Source: Asticcacaulis sp. AC460
GTDB taxonomy: Bacteria > Pseudomonadota > Alphaproteobacteria > Caulobacterales > Caulobacteraceae
Direction: 5' to 3'
Assembly (NCBI RefSeq): GCF_000495795.1
Contig: NZ_AWGD01000018.1
Span: 21,941-85,940 of the forward strand
Length of the DNA stretch: 64,000 bases
Translations under genes and position numbers: made by a program
In this document: positions 1-8,254 of the stretch, one piece after another
Layout: every line of letters starts with the position of its first letter
How positions within the stretch are numbered: the stretch's first letter is position 1
The notes under the pieces: model-generated
What the model saw: the letters and a program-made list of their open reading frames with translations, nothing else
Database searches by the model: none
Told to the model about the DNA's origin: nothing

Positions 1-114
1 TTCGATAAGCCCGGTCTTTTTCGCTACGGCGATCGCCAGAACCAGCGCCACCAGGACGATGAGGGCGATGACGGGAAACACGGCGGGTCTTGCAGGTGTC
101 GGGGCTTCTGACAT
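1..114 (-). CDS. Membrane protein N-terminus, possibly SdpI-like (partial)
   Basis: Only the first 38 codons are present; the gene runs off the left edge. The ATG at 112-114 lies 14 nt downstream of the stop of the ArsR-type gene, so the two are probably cotranscribed. The peptide has a short polar start followed by one strongly hydrophobic stretch (about residues 11-30) rich in V, L, I and A, then AKKTG. This is a membrane segment with a positive cytoplasmic end. SdpR-type repressors are typically followed by SdpI-type immunity or signalling membrane proteins, which is the reason for the guess. The visible residues alone do not identify the family. Confidence 0.55.
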   Translation of the reverse strand, partial: MSEAPTPARPAVFPVIALIVLVALVLAIAVAKKTGLIE

Positions 115-128
115 GGTGTGATCTCCGT

Positions 129-425
129 TCAGTCGGTTGGGGTTTCCGGCTGGGCCGCCGGGTGCAACTGCCAGCCGAAGGCCTGGGCGAAACCCAGCAT
201 GGCCTCTTCGAGAACCGACATTTGCAGGTGATAGATGACGCTTTGGGCCTGTTTTTCCGAGACAATCAGCCCGGCTTCCCGCAGGACGGCGAAATGGGCC
301 GACATGGTGGGTTTGGAGACCTGAAAGGCCGCCGCCAGTTCTCCGGCCGACATCGTCCGTTCGCGCAGCATTTCCAGGACACGGCGGCGGGTCGGATCGG
401 AGAGGGCTTTGAAAACGAGGCTCAT
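129..425 (-). CDS. ArsR-family repressor, SdpR-like autorepressor
   Basis: This is a 98-residue winged-helix repressor of the ArsR superfamily. The start FKALSDPTRRRVLEML, the recognition-helix region AAAFQVSKPTMSAHFAVLREAGLI and the wing sequence are textbook for the group. There is no metal-binding cysteine pair, so it is not a metal sensor. The closest family pattern is the SdpR-type autorepressor that controls itself and an SdpI-like membrane protein. I chose the ATG at 423-425 (MSLVFKAL) rather than an upstream one that would add 12 poorly conserved residues. A 10-bp palindrome lies just upstream of the start and is a likely operator. A partial membrane protein follows on the same strand. 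Confidence 0.85.
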   Translation of the reverse strand: MSLVFKALSDPTRRRVLEMLRERTMSAGELAAAFQVSKPTMSAHFAVLREAGLIVSEKQAQSVIYHLQMSVLEEAMLGFAQAFGWQLHPAAQPETPTD

Positions 426-434
426 AAATTTGTA

Positions 435-444
435 TTTAGCTAAA
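435..444. promoter_or_regulatory. Palindromic operator candidate for the ArsR/SdpR-like repressor
   Basis: TTTAGCTAAA is a perfect 10-bp palindrome ending 10 bp upstream of the repressor start, in an AT-rich patch (about 426-460) that contrasts with the GC-rich surroundings. ArsR-family repressors usually bind AT-rich inverted repeats over their own promoter. The assignment to this regulator is inferred from position. Confidence 0.45.
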
Positions 445-628
445 CATCGAAATAGAGTCAAGTGCGGCGTCGCGGCGTTTTACAGGCGCAAACGGTTTCA
501 TCAATAATTGTTGCAGAGCCAAATTTAACGGCTGACAGCTCGGCTTAGGCATGCATTATGACAGCGCTGTCATCGCTCCCCCGGTGACAGTGTTTCCTTC
601 CCAAAATCAACTTTGTGAGTGTGTCACC

Positions 629-988
629 ATGTCTGTTAAAACCGTTCTCATCGGCACCATCGCCGGTCTGGCCCTGTCCCTGTCGGCCGCTGGCGCCTTC
701 GCCTGTTCGCAAGCCCAGGAAGAGGCCGCCGGTCACGCCGCCGCCGCCGCCGCGCGTCAGGAGCTGGGCGATGTCGCCTCGCGCCAGAGCGACCGCCTGA
801 TCAAGATCAGCTACTGCAAGGCCGACGGCGATACTGTCGTGATCGGCTTCACCTACAACTACATGTCGGACGAGGGCGCCTACGCCGTCGATGGCACGGC
901 CAAGGTCGAAGGCGACGACGTTCAGTCCCTGAACCTGCACCGCCCGGATCGGGTGTGGGCGTCAATCGACACCTACTACACCGAGTAA
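629..988 (+). CDS. Secreted small protein of unknown function
   Basis: This is a 119-residue protein with a clear Sec signal peptide: MSVKTVL, a hydrophobic core to about residue 20, then AGAFA and a cysteine. Cleavage after AFA is the likely outcome, because the residues before the cysteine do not make a good lipobox. The mature part starts with an Ala/Glu/Gln-rich helix (about 25-50) and ends in a mixed beta-like region with a second cysteine in KISYCKADGD. I chose the ATG at 629; the upstream in-frame ATG at 551 would bury the signal peptide. A strong terminator follows. I do not recognise the family. Confidence 0.75.
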   Translation: MSVKTVLIGTIAGLALSLSAAGAFACSQAQEEAAGHAAAAAARQELGDVASRQSDRLIKISYCKADGDTVVIGFTYNYMSDEGAYAVDGTAKVEGDDVQSLNLHRPDRVWASIDTYYTE

Positions 989-1022
989 GCGAAAACGGGC
1001 GGCGGTCAGGCGCCCGCCGCCC

Positions 1023-1073
1023 TAGAGCGCCGATCCGGAAGAATCGGATCGGCGCTCTAAGTTTTTGCTTTTA
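1023..1073 (+). terminator. Rho-independent terminator after the secreted small protein
   Basis: A 15-bp perfect stem (1023-1037 with 1045-1059) with a 7-nt loop is followed by GTTTTTGCTTTT. It lies 35 nt after the stop of the rightward gene at 629-988, and separates it from the leftward VapBC genes. Confidence 0.85.
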
Positions 1074-1074
1074 C

Positions 1075-1118
1075 GCGCATCTTTGTCCGAAAAGTGCGTC
1101 ACACTTTTCGGGATGCGC
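1075..1118. repeat. REP-like bulged hairpin abutting the vapC stop codon
   Basis: This is a two-part hairpin: an outer 7-bp stem (1075-1081 with 1112-1118), a one-sided 5-nt bulge (1082-1086), an inner 10-bp stem (CCGAAAAGTG with CACTTTTCGG) and a 5-nt loop. It ends one base from the vapC stop. No T-run follows on either strand, so it is not a classic terminator. The same architecture with different stem bases recurs at 36812-36858. Similar AAAAGTG/CACTTTT hairpins are common intergenic repeats in alphaproteobacteria as far as I recall. Confidence 0.65.
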
Positions 1119-1119
1119 T

Positions 1120-1503
1120 CTAATCTAAACGGATCAAACCTGGTACGGCGTCAAACGCAGCATCCACCGAAACCAGTGGCCAGTTGTTTGCCAGACAGGT
1201 TGCTGCCAGGATACGGTCAAACGGATCGCGATGCTCCCAATCCATCATCGCCGCCTTAAGTGCGATATCAGGTGTCAGCGTAGCGACGAGACCTTTCTGA
1301 TCTTCCAGCAGACCAGGCAAACTGCCTGCATAAGGCGCCATTTCCGGCCATTTGCCGATACGCACCTTTTGGCCGATTTCGAAAAAACTTATAGGACTGA
1401 CATAAATTGCGTCGGTAGCGTCAAGGGCGTCCATCATGGTCGCGCTCAGCCCAATGCCTGTCAGGCTCCAGGCCCAGACATGGGTATCCAGCAACAGGGC
1501 CAC
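1120..1503 (-). CDS. vapC: VapC-type PIN-domain toxin ribonuclease
   Basis: This 127-residue PIN-domain protein is the toxin half of a type II toxin-antitoxin pair and is expected to cleave RNA (often tRNA or rRNA) with bound Mg2+. The acidic active-site residues are visible: D6 in LLLDTHVW, the glutamate in SFFEIGQK (about residue 42), D93 and D97 in HRDPFDR, and D114 in SVDAAF. The length is normal. The start is a GTG directly after the antitoxin stop, so the two are translationally coupled. A REP-like hairpin abuts its stop codon. Confidence 0.9.
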   Translation of the reverse strand: MALLLDTHVWAWSLTGIGLSATMMDALDATDAIYVSPISFFEIGQKVRIGKWPEMAPYAGSLPGLLEDQKGLVATLTPDIALKAAMMDWEHRDPFDRILAATCLANNWPLVSVDAAFDAVPGLIRLD

Positions 1504-1731
1504 TCAGCGGCCTTCCCAAAGGTCCAGGTCGGACGGGGCCATCGGCTCCAGAAAGTCAGGAACGGTCGTTACCTTGTCTTTGAGAATGCCGATTTTGAAC
1601 TGCCCCTTACGGATCGGCACAAGTCGGGCCACGGGCGTCTGGCCGCGCGCAATCACAACCTCCTCGCCGGATGCGGCGGCTTCGATCAGTTTTGATAACT
1701 GGGTTTTGGCGGCGTGGATGGTAACCTGCAT
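1504..1731 (-). CDS. vapB: VapB/Phd-type antitoxin
   Basis: This 75-residue antitoxin has an N-terminal Phd/YefM-like DNA-binding fold (the pattern AAKTQLSKLIEAAASGEEVV, then IARGQTPVARLVP) and a C-terminal tail (about residues 50-75) expected to wrap and inhibit the PIN toxin. It is the first gene of the pair and its TGA is followed at once by the toxin GTG. An AT-rich near-palindrome 16 bp upstream is a likely autoregulatory operator. The family call is secure; the exact VapB subtype is not. Confidence 0.88.
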   Translation of the reverse strand: MQVTIHAAKTQLSKLIEAAASGEEVVIARGQTPVARLVPIRKGQFKIGILKDKVTTVPDFLEPMAPSDLDLWEGR

Positions 1732-1746
1732 AACACATATTCCGAT

Positions 1747-1761
1747 TAGCTAACTTAGCTA
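1747..1761. promoter_or_regulatory. Operator candidate upstream of vapBC
   Basis: TAGCTAACTTAGCTA is a 15-bp inverted repeat made of two TAGCTA boxes and symmetric except at its centre. It starts 16 bp upstream of the antitoxin ATG in an AT-rich patch. Phd/VapB antitoxins bind such paired palindromes to repress their own operon. The function here is inferred from position. Confidence 0.5.
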
Positions 1762-1782
1762 TATCATGTTCTTTCTGTCATC

Positions 1783-4020
1783 TCAATACTGCGGCCGCAG
1801 CATGGCGCCGATGACATTCATATAGTCGTCGGTCCAGGCCTTGACCCCGCCGGGGCTTGTGCCTTTCCAGCGCGGATCGGCATGGAACGGCGCCAGGGCA
1901 TCGTCGCTTTTGCCGGCCACCACCACGATCGAGGCCGAGCGCAGGCGGCTGCCGTCCGGAGCGGCCGGACTGATCTGGGTCACCGACTTGCCGCCGGCCT
2001 GGCGCACGGCGGCGATGACCGGGCTGCGCAGTTCCAGATGGCGATTGCTGAGGTGGAAGACCACCACGCCGTCGTCGCTTAGCTTCGACAGGTACATGGC
2101 GATGGCTTCGGCGGTCAGCAGGTGGGCCGGCACCGCATCCGAGGTAAAGGCGTCGACCAGCAGCAGATCCAGCTTTCCGGCCGGCAGCGGCGACAAGGTC
2201 AGGCGGGCGTCGCCGGTGCGGAAATCCACTGGCCCCTTGGCGCAATCCGAGATGAAGGTGAAGCGCTGCGGGTCGCGGGCGATACGTACCACCTCAGGAT
2301 CGATCTCATAGAAGGTCAGCCGGTCCTGCGACCGGACATAGGTGGCCACTGTACCCACGCCCAGGCCGACCGTAGCGATATCGATCGAAGGCGAACGCGT
2401 CTGTTGCAGGACGAAGCTCTGGCCGATGGCCGTGGTCGGATCGTAATAGGTGAGGGGCTGGCATTGCGTCCCGGGAAGCCGGCGCTGGGCGCCGTGCAAG
2501 GTGGTGCCATGGATCATCTCGCGGATTGGGCCCACGGTCTTGTCCTCGGCGTCGGCGACGCGAATGACGCCGAAAAAGTTGCGATCGCTTTCGACCTCAT
2601 TGCCGGGATGGTTGAATCCCTGCAGCGCGAAGGCCGCCAGTACGGCGACCACCGCCATCAGCAGGCCGCGGTGATGGAGCGCGACGATGGTGACGATGGT
2701 CAGGGCGAACAGGATCTTGGCGGCGGCGCTGGCCACCGTTTCGGAGAGGTTGAGCATGGGAAGGACCGTCAAGGCCAGACCGGCGGCAGCACCCGCGCCG
2801 AACCAGATCATGTCACGCCGCGGCCAGGCGCCCAGGAGACTGGCGCCCCACGGCCGGGCGGCGCAGGACAGGGCCAGGACCAGGATGTACTCGAAGATGG
2901 TATCGAACAGGACCGGCGCGATGAAGGCGTTGAAGCCGCCGCCGATCACGCCGCCCAGCGACAGGCAGAGATAGTAGAGCGTCAGATGGTCCGGCGCCGG
3001 CCGGGCCAGGGCCAGGGCGTCGTGGCACATCCAGGCCGTCAGGAAAAAGCACAGCAGGTGGACACCCAGGTGCACAAAGATGCTGGTGTCGTGCAGCGGC
3101 AGGATATAGAGGCACAGGCCCAAACCCATGGCCTGGGCCAGCAGCAGGTACTTGCGGCTGATCAGGCGGCGGGTCGAAAAGGCCAGGATAAAGGTCAGCA
3201 GGTAGAGCGCCAGGGGAATGACCCACAGGAAGGGCGCTGTGGCGACGTCGGTCGACAGGTAGGTGGTGACGCCGATCATCAGGCTGGACGGAATGGCGGC
3301 CAGGGCGACCCAGCCGGCCATGGTCATCAGGCCGGGACGTGGCGTGACGGCATCGGCCCCGGCGGCGACGGTGCGCGCCTTTTGCGTCATCCCCAACAGG
3401 ATGATCATGACCGCCAGAACGCCGTAGCCGAGACTCCAGCCCAGGCGCTGGTGCGTCAGATGGGTCAGGGGCTCGACGATGACGGGATAGGCCAGCAGCG
3501 ACAGCAGGCTGCCAAGATTGGAGGCGGCATAGAGCCGGTAGGGTTCGGGCGCCTTTCCGGTGGCGGCGTCCAGGTCGGCAGTGCGGGCGAACCAGGCCTG
3601 GACCAGGGGCGCCGTGGCCGACAGGACGGCAAACGGCGCGCCGATCGACAGGGTCAGCACCCCCAGAAGCCACAGGGCGGGGTGTTCGGGATCGGGCAGG
3701 CCCAGGAGGCCGGTGACATGCAGCGGGAGGGTCAGGCCGGCCAGGGCCAGCATGATGCCGTGAACCAGAACCTGGGTCTTGAAGTTTTTGATCTTCTGCA
3801 GGACGTGGGCGTAGCCGTAACCGGCCAGCAGCGCGGCCTGGAAGAAGGCCATGGAGGTGTTCCATACGGCCGGCGCGCCGCCCAGCAGGGGCAGCAGCAG
3901 CTTGCCAACCATGGGCTGGACGAAGAAGACGAGGAAGGCGCTGGTGAAGACGGTAACGACGAACAACGCCTGTGGGCGCGACAGGGCGGGGGCGGCGGGC
4001 GCTGTCGCGGAACTGGGCAT
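1783..4020 (-). CDS. Membrane-fused spermidine-synthase-like protein
   Basis: This 745-residue protein has about twelve hydrophobic membrane segments over residues 20-480, followed by a cytosolic Rossmann-type domain of the spermidine synthase class. Visible motifs are GLGVGT (about 550), the acidic FYEIDP, TGDAR, and LLVDAFTSDAVPAHLLT (about 620-635). Such fusions are widespread in bacteria, usually annotated as fused MFS/spermidine synthase. Polyamine synthesis activity is unproven for many of them. The ATG at 4020 has a good AAGGA ribosome site. The gene is divergent from the Zorya operon, with 171 bp between the starts. Confidence 0.8.
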   Translation of the reverse strand: MPSSATAPAAPALSRPQALFVVTVFTSAFLVFFVQPMVGKLLLPLLGGAPAVWNTSMAFFQAALLAGYGYAHVLQKIKNFKTQVLVHGIMLALAGLTLPLHVTGLLGLPDPEHPALWLLGVLTLSIGAPFAVLSATAPLVQAWFARTADLDAATGKAPEPYRLYAASNLGSLLSLLAYPVIVEPLTHLTHQRLGWSLGYGVLAVMIILLGMTQKARTVAAGADAVTPRPGLMTMAGWVALAAIPSSLMIGVTTYLSTDVATAPFLWVIPLALYLLTFILAFSTRRLISRKYLLLAQAMGLGLCLYILPLHDTSIFVHLGVHLLCFFLTAWMCHDALALARPAPDHLTLYYLCLSLGGVIGGGFNAFIAPVLFDTIFEYILVLALSCAARPWGASLLGAWPRRDMIWFGAGAAAGLALTVLPMLNLSETVASAAAKILFALTIVTIVALHHRGLLMAVVAVLAAFALQGFNHPGNEVESDRNFFGVIRVADAEDKTVGPIREMIHGTTLHGAQRRLPGTQCQPLTYYDPTTAIGQSFVLQQTRSPSIDIATVGLGVGTVATYVRSQDRLTFYEIDPEVVRIARDPQRFTFISDCAKGPVDFRTGDARLTLSPLPAGKLDLLLVDAFTSDAVPAHLLTAEAIAMYLSKLSDDGVVVFHLSNRHLELRSPVIAAVRQAGGKSVTQISPAAPDGSRLRSASIVVVAGKSDDALAPFHADPRWKGTSPGGVKAWTDDYMNVIGAMLRPQY

Positions 4021-4191
4021 GGGAGTCCTTACGGTTGTGTCTGCGGCAGATGTAAGGGATTATGCTTAACAGGTGTTTATAGCGGTTGAGGATGAACGCA
4101 GGTTGCCGCCGAAGCGAAGAGGCAATTTGCAGTTGACCCTGCCCGTACGAAGCACGATGGTCTGATTGGGCAGTTTTTCTTCAGGTGGGCA

Positions 4192-6138
4192 ATGGGCAGC
4201 GCTTTAGATATTTTGATGTGGCCGTTCGTCGTTGTCTTCGGCCAGTCGTGGGTTGCGCCTTTCGTTTTGCTTCCCGCGCTTCTCGGCTGGGCTATTATTG
4301 TCATCGTCCAGGCGGACGGCAAGGTACGCCCGTTCTGGGCGGCTGTGGACAAACGTCTGGAAACCTTACGAAGCATCCTGAAACCCGCCGGCGTTGATTC
4401 GGGACGAAGGGTATTTGCCGATCGTTTTGACGATATTAAAGCCGTGATGTCGCCAGTCGAAACGGACGCTCAGGCGCTCGTCCTAGCATGGGATGAGTTT
4501 CACGAAACTCTCGTCGACGAAACCGCAATTCCTATTGTCAACACAAGCAGACCTCTGACCTATTTCCAAAAGGTTGCGCCATCACAACTTCGCTTGATGT
4601 TTTGGTCCAACATGTCGGTTGGCATCGGGTTGGTTTTGACATTCTTGGGACTTGTCGTTGCCCTTTATGTTGCCCAAAAAGGCATGGGAAACAGTCCCGA
4701 TCCATCTGCCTCACTGATCGAACTTTTGAAAGTCGCTGGGGCTAAGTTTTTCGCCTCTATTGGCGGTGTCGGGGCTTCATTGTTGCTCCGCGGGTATGAG
4801 TACCGGATAAACCTTAAATCACGAGCAAAGATCGAAGAACTTTGCTCACTGCTGGAATCGGGTTTGCTCTACATTCCGCCGCAGAAGATCGCCATTGACC
4901 AGCTAGACGTACTTCGTGAGCAACGCGACCAACTGAAAATGTTCAACACTGATGTTGCGTTACAATTATCGGAACGGATCGGTGTTCAGTTCAGTCAGGC
5001 GCTGCAACCGGTGACGGCGTCATTGGATAGGTTGAGTGAAGGCTTCAGTGGCGTAAGAGAAGGCCTTGGCGCAGGCGCTGCGGAGGCGTTCCGGGATGGT
5101 ATCGGAGGAGAACTGCGAGCGTTTGGCCAAATATTGGGGGAGTTGGGCACAAAACTTGACGGCTTAAGCACCGCCGTTGGGGCATCGAGTGATGATGCTG
5201 CCGGCAAGATCAAAACCGCAGGTGAGGATTTCGCCGCCGCTGCCCGAGATATTCGAGACGCCTTTGATCGCCTAACCTCGAACGTCGATTCGCTCGGGAA
5301 GAAATTGACAGATCAAAGCGACCAGGCATCTCAAGCTCAGGCGGATGCCATGAGTCGAGTCTTGAAGGATTTCGAATTGCTTCAGGGGCGGTCGTCCGGG
5401 ACGATAGAGAAGGCTGTTGAAGCGCTTCAATTTGCGGCGACCAAGGCCGCAGACAGAGTGCAAGAGGAGTTTGCAACGACTTTGGGGAATGCCATGCACG
5501 AAAGTGACCGGCAATTCCGCTCCATACTGGAAGAATCGGGCGAGGGGCTCAGGTCCGTCTCCACAGGGCTTACTCAGGCTGTCAGTTCGGCGGCTCAATC
5601 CATTGCTGATGCCAGCCTTGGTTTCCAGCGCAGTGCTGATGGTGCGAAGCAAACAGTCGACGCGATGTCTGGCATTGTTACCAGCGGTCGCAGTCTGGCG
5701 GTTTCTCTCGATGAATCCGCACGTTCGTTCGGCCAGGCTGCCGATCCCGTAGCTCTGAGCGCCAAGGCGCTTCACGAAGCGGCGGGGCGCATTTCCGCTT
5801 CCGTAGACGGTGCAACTCGGGCGGAGCGCGAGGCTTTGAAGGAGATGCAAGTGTTTGTAGCTCAGGTTCGTGCTTCACACGAAGAGGCTGAGACAGCCCT
5901 TCGCACCTACCGCGGCCGTTTTGAGGATGTGGACAAATCCCTGGGTGGTGCCGTCGAGAAGTTGGGAGCGGCTCTGGGCGGCTCGTTCGACCAGTTCCGC
6001 GACTTTGCTCAGAAGTTTGATAGCGAGATGGCGGGAGCCATCAATAAGCTCGCTACCCGCCTGGCAACCATCGAGGATCATGCCGAGGCGCTGGAGCGAC
6101 ATAATGATGTGATGCAGGCAGGGCGGGCGGCTGAATGA
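4192..6138 (+). CDS. zorA: Zorya ZorA, proton-channel motor subunit with coiled-coil tail
   Basis: This 648-residue inner-membrane protein belongs to the MotA/TolQ/ExbB proton-channel superfamily. Membrane segments are visible near residues 8-42, 139-163 (the TFLGLVVALYVAQ region) and 181-199 (FASIGGVGASLLLRG). Residues from about 230 to the end form a long helical, Ala/Ser/Glu/Gln-rich tail without further membrane segments. This matches ZorA, whose pentamer surrounds a ZorB dimer and whose tail projects into the cytoplasm to signal phage entry. The length is within the type I range. It is the first gene of a four-gene operon; its stop overlaps the zorB start (ATGA). The upstream 171-bp gap must hold the operon promoter, but I see no convincing -35/-10 pair. 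Confidence 0.9.
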   Translation: MGSALDILMWPFVVVFGQSWVAPFVLLPALLGWAIIVIVQADGKVRPFWAAVDKRLETLRSILKPAGVDSGRRVFADRFDDIKAVMSPVETDAQALVLAWDEFHETLVDETAIPIVNTSRPLTYFQKVAPSQLRLMFWSNMSVGIGLVLTFLGLVVALYVAQKGMGNSPDPSASLIELLKVAGAKFFASIGGVGASLLLRGYEYRINLKSRAKIEELCSLLESGLLYIPPQKIAIDQLDVLREQRDQLKMFNTDVALQLSERIGVQFSQALQPVTASLDRLSEGFSGVREGLGAGAAEAFRDGIGGELRAFGQILGELGTKLDGLSTAVGASSDDAAGKIKTAGEDFAAAARDIRDAFDRLTSNVDSLGKKLTDQSDQASQAQADAMSRVLKDFELLQGRSSGTIEKAVEALQFAATKAADRVQEEFATTLGNAMHESDRQFRSILEESGEGLRSVSTGLTQAVSSAAQSIADASLGFQRSADGAKQTVDAMSGIVTSGRSLAVSLDESARSFGQAADPVALSAKALHEAAGRISASVDGATRAEREALKEMQVFVAQVRASHEEAETALRTYRGRFEDVDKSLGGAVEKLGAALGGSFDQFRDFAQKFDSEMAGAINKLATRLATIEDHAEALERHNDVMQAGRAAE

Positions 6139-6890
6139 TTATCGATGACGCCCACGAGCCCCAGGTCGAGGAAGAAAACTATTTTGTTTCAATGACGGAT
6201 ATGATGGTGGGTATGATCTTCATCTTCATCATTCTGTTGATGTACTATGCACTTCAGTTCCGTACAGTTACGGATCAACTGACGGGAGCCGACGAAACTC
6301 GGGCGAAGATACTTCACGAAATTCAGTCATCACTGAAGTCCAAGGGTGTTGAAGTCACGATAGATACTCAGGATGGGGTCTTGCGCCTCCCGGACGCTAT
6401 TCTTTTTGATAGTGGCCAGGCAGTGCTAAAGCCGGGTGGTGCCGAAAAGGTCGCAAAGCTGGCGGCGACACTGGGCGATATTCTCCCCTGTTACACGGAT
6501 ACCGTAGGCGACGCTGCATCGACACGCCCCTGTCCGACCACGGAACACAGGATTGAGTCCGTCTACATAGAAGGGCATACGGATAAAGATCCACTGTCGG
6601 GTGGTGGTCTGATCCAGGATAATTGGGATCTGTCGGTGGTTCGGGCCACCAATACCTACCGCAGCCTGGTCGGGGCGGAAGGACGGCTTACGCATTTATG
6701 TGCGCGAAAGGGCAGTGGGTGTGCCCCAGTTTTGAGTGTCAGCGGCTATGGTGACCGCCGTCCAGTCAAGGCAGGCGACAGTAACGAAGACAAGAGTAGC
6801 AATCGCCGCATCGACATTCGCTTGATCATGGTTACGCCGGATCGGGGAAACATCGAGGCCATTTCCCGCGAAGTTGAGGCACGTCAGTGA
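6135..6890 (+). CDS. zorB: Zorya ZorB, OmpA-like stator subunit
   Basis: This 251-residue protein has one membrane helix and a periplasmic OmpA/MotB-type peptidoglycan-binding domain. D22 in SMTDMMVGM sits at the start of the membrane helix (about residues 22-42), where ZorB and MotB carry their proton-relay aspartate. The C-terminal half shows the family motifs EGHTD, an N...LS..RA helix, GYGDRRPV and NRRIDIRL. Four periplasmic cysteines (in LPCYTD, TRPCPTT and HLCARKGSGC) may form disulfides. ZorB anchors the ZorA/ZorB motor to the cell wall. It overlaps zorA and zorC by 4 nt each. Confidence 0.92.
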   Translation: MIIDDAHEPQVEEENYFVSMTDMMVGMIFIFIILLMYYALQFRTVTDQLTGADETRAKILHEIQSSLKSKGVEVTIDTQDGVLRLPDAILFDSGQAVLKPGGAEKVAKLAATLGDILPCYTDTVGDAASTRPCPTTEHRIESVYIEGHTDKDPLSGGGLIQDNWDLSVVRATNTYRSLVGAEGRLTHLCARKGSGCAPVLSVSGYGDRRPVKAGDSNEDKSSNRRIDIRLIMVTPDRGNIEAISREVEARQ

Positions 6891-8254
6891 GCGGCCTTAA
6901 GGAGGCACTTTCAAGCGATTGGATTCGCAGGCTTAGCGTTAGAGCACCACTCCTGGTGAGGGTTGGCCGCGCCATACGGGCCTTGGACGGCGAAGGCGTA
7001 AGTGCTGAGCCTGAGAATGTTGACGCTCTGCAGCGGCGCCTGCTGGCCAGCCTGGAGACTGGCGAAGGTCTGAGTGGGCGGGACTTGCGCGAGGGCGCAC
7101 GTGTGCTTTTTCACCCGCCTTTGCAGCCGGGCCGGGACGAGACCTTTTTGCGGCATTTCGTAGCCTTGGTCGAGAAGCAACATCGACGCTCGGCGTTGTT
7201 TGGTCTTATCGACGCCTATATCGACCGGTTTTCACCAGACCACGCTGAAATCTCAGTCCTGGCGCGAGAACTCAAAGCGCTGACTGCCCAATGGCCATGG
7301 CGCGAAGATGATGTATGGCGTTTACGCGATAAAGCATTTTTCGATGTTGATCAGGTTGCCGGACAAATCGCAAAACACGTCTTGCACGACGATTTGGCGC
7401 CGAATCGCACGATGGAAGATGCCGGTCTGGACACTGCCTTGCGCCAAAAAGGCGGCTTGGCGCTGGCTGCGTTTGTTTGCGCCTGCCGAGAGGTCGCGAC
7501 TAAAAAAGGCGCCGTTGCAGGGCGGATGCAGTCAAGGCTCATAGATTGGGCGCGGTTGGATGACAGCCCGTTGAACTATCCGGCTGCCTGGCGCGACTAT
7601 GCTGAAGCCTTGCTGGCCCCTTGGTCGCAGGCAGAGCCCTCAGAAGCACACAAGTCCCTGGTGATCGAGGCGGTGTTTGCCTATGGCGGAGATCCAAGGT
7701 TTAGCACGGGCCGATGGAATCAAGCCTCGGCCGAAGCGCGGTCCGTGCTTAATAGTTGGTTGGCCCGGGCTTCCTTTGAACAGTTTTTTGCGATCGTGGA
7801 CAGGATGGACATGGCTGGCCGTGGTGATATGTGGCGGGACAGGAAAACTTTCTGGTCGCAGTACCTCGATCAAGTCTCAAAAGCATGGGTCGTATTTGGT
7901 GAAGATGGCGCCTTCATCGCAAAACAAATATCGCGACAGTCCGGAGATGCGTCATTTCTGAATTTTGGATTGCACGATGCTCGCTCGGGGAGAACCAAGC
8001 AACACACAGCCCTTATCATGGCGATAGGCGAGTTAACTGTGGTCGAATGGAGTCATAATGGAAGCTGGAACATTTGGCTTACATCGGACAGAACGGCACC
8101 CAAATTCTACGAAAAAAATTACAGGTGCTATCGAATAATGAATGCCCCAGCGCTTGGGGAACACAAGGGTTGTGGATCACATGACCAGCCTGGCCGTTGG
8201 AAAGGCAAAATTGCAAATATCATCAGGCATTTCACGGGGATTGGCTGGCGATGA
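6887..8254 (+). CDS. zorC: Zorya ZorC, EH-signature protein
   Basis: This 455-residue cytosolic protein matches the EH-signature family that defines ZorC of type I Zorya. The hallmark acidic and histidine positions lie near the C-terminus: E387 in VVEWSHNG and H432 in GCGSHDQPGRW, followed by an aromatic-rich end (HFTGIGW). Earlier features typical of the family include the YGGDPRF patch and a W..RKTFW region. ZorC is a DNA-binding effector partner thought to act with ZorD on invading phage DNA. Translation starts at a GTG overlapping the zorB stop (GTGA) and ends in an ATGA overlap with zorD, so all four proteins are translationally coupled. Confidence 0.9.
   Translation: MSGLKEALSSDWIRRLSVRAPLLVRVGRAIRALDGEGVSAEPENVDALQRRLLASLETGEGLSGRDLREGARVLFHPPLQPGRDETFLRHFVALVEKQHRRSALFGLIDAYIDRFSPDHAEISVLARELKALTAQWPWREDDVWRLRDKAFFDVDQVAGQIAKHVLHDDLAPNRTMEDAGLDTALRQKGGLALAAFVCACREVATKKGAVAGRMQSRLIDWARLDDSPLNYPAAWRDYAEALLAPWSQAEPSEAHKSLVIEAVFAYGGDPRFSTGRWNQASAEARSVLNSWLARASFEQFFAIVDRMDMAGRGDMWRDRKTFWSQYLDQVSKAWVVFGEDGAFIAKQISRQSGDASFLNFGLHDARSGRTKQHTALIMAIGELTVVEWSHNGSWNIWLTSDRTAPKFYEKNYRCYRIMNAPALGEHKGCGSHDQPGRWKGKIANIIRHFTGIGWR

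Noticed and set aside
2122..4089. 655-residue rightward reading frame opposite the spermidine-synthase-like gene
   Set aside because: It is rich in Q, G, R and D with no domain, and is the antisense of a gene with clear membrane helices and motifs. High GC keeps such frames open by chance.
4192..6890. Reading zorA/zorB as flagellar MotA/MotB or TolQ/TolR
   Set aside because: The long cytoplasmic tail of ZorA and the following ZorC/ZorD genes fit Zorya; there are no flagellar or Tol genes nearby.
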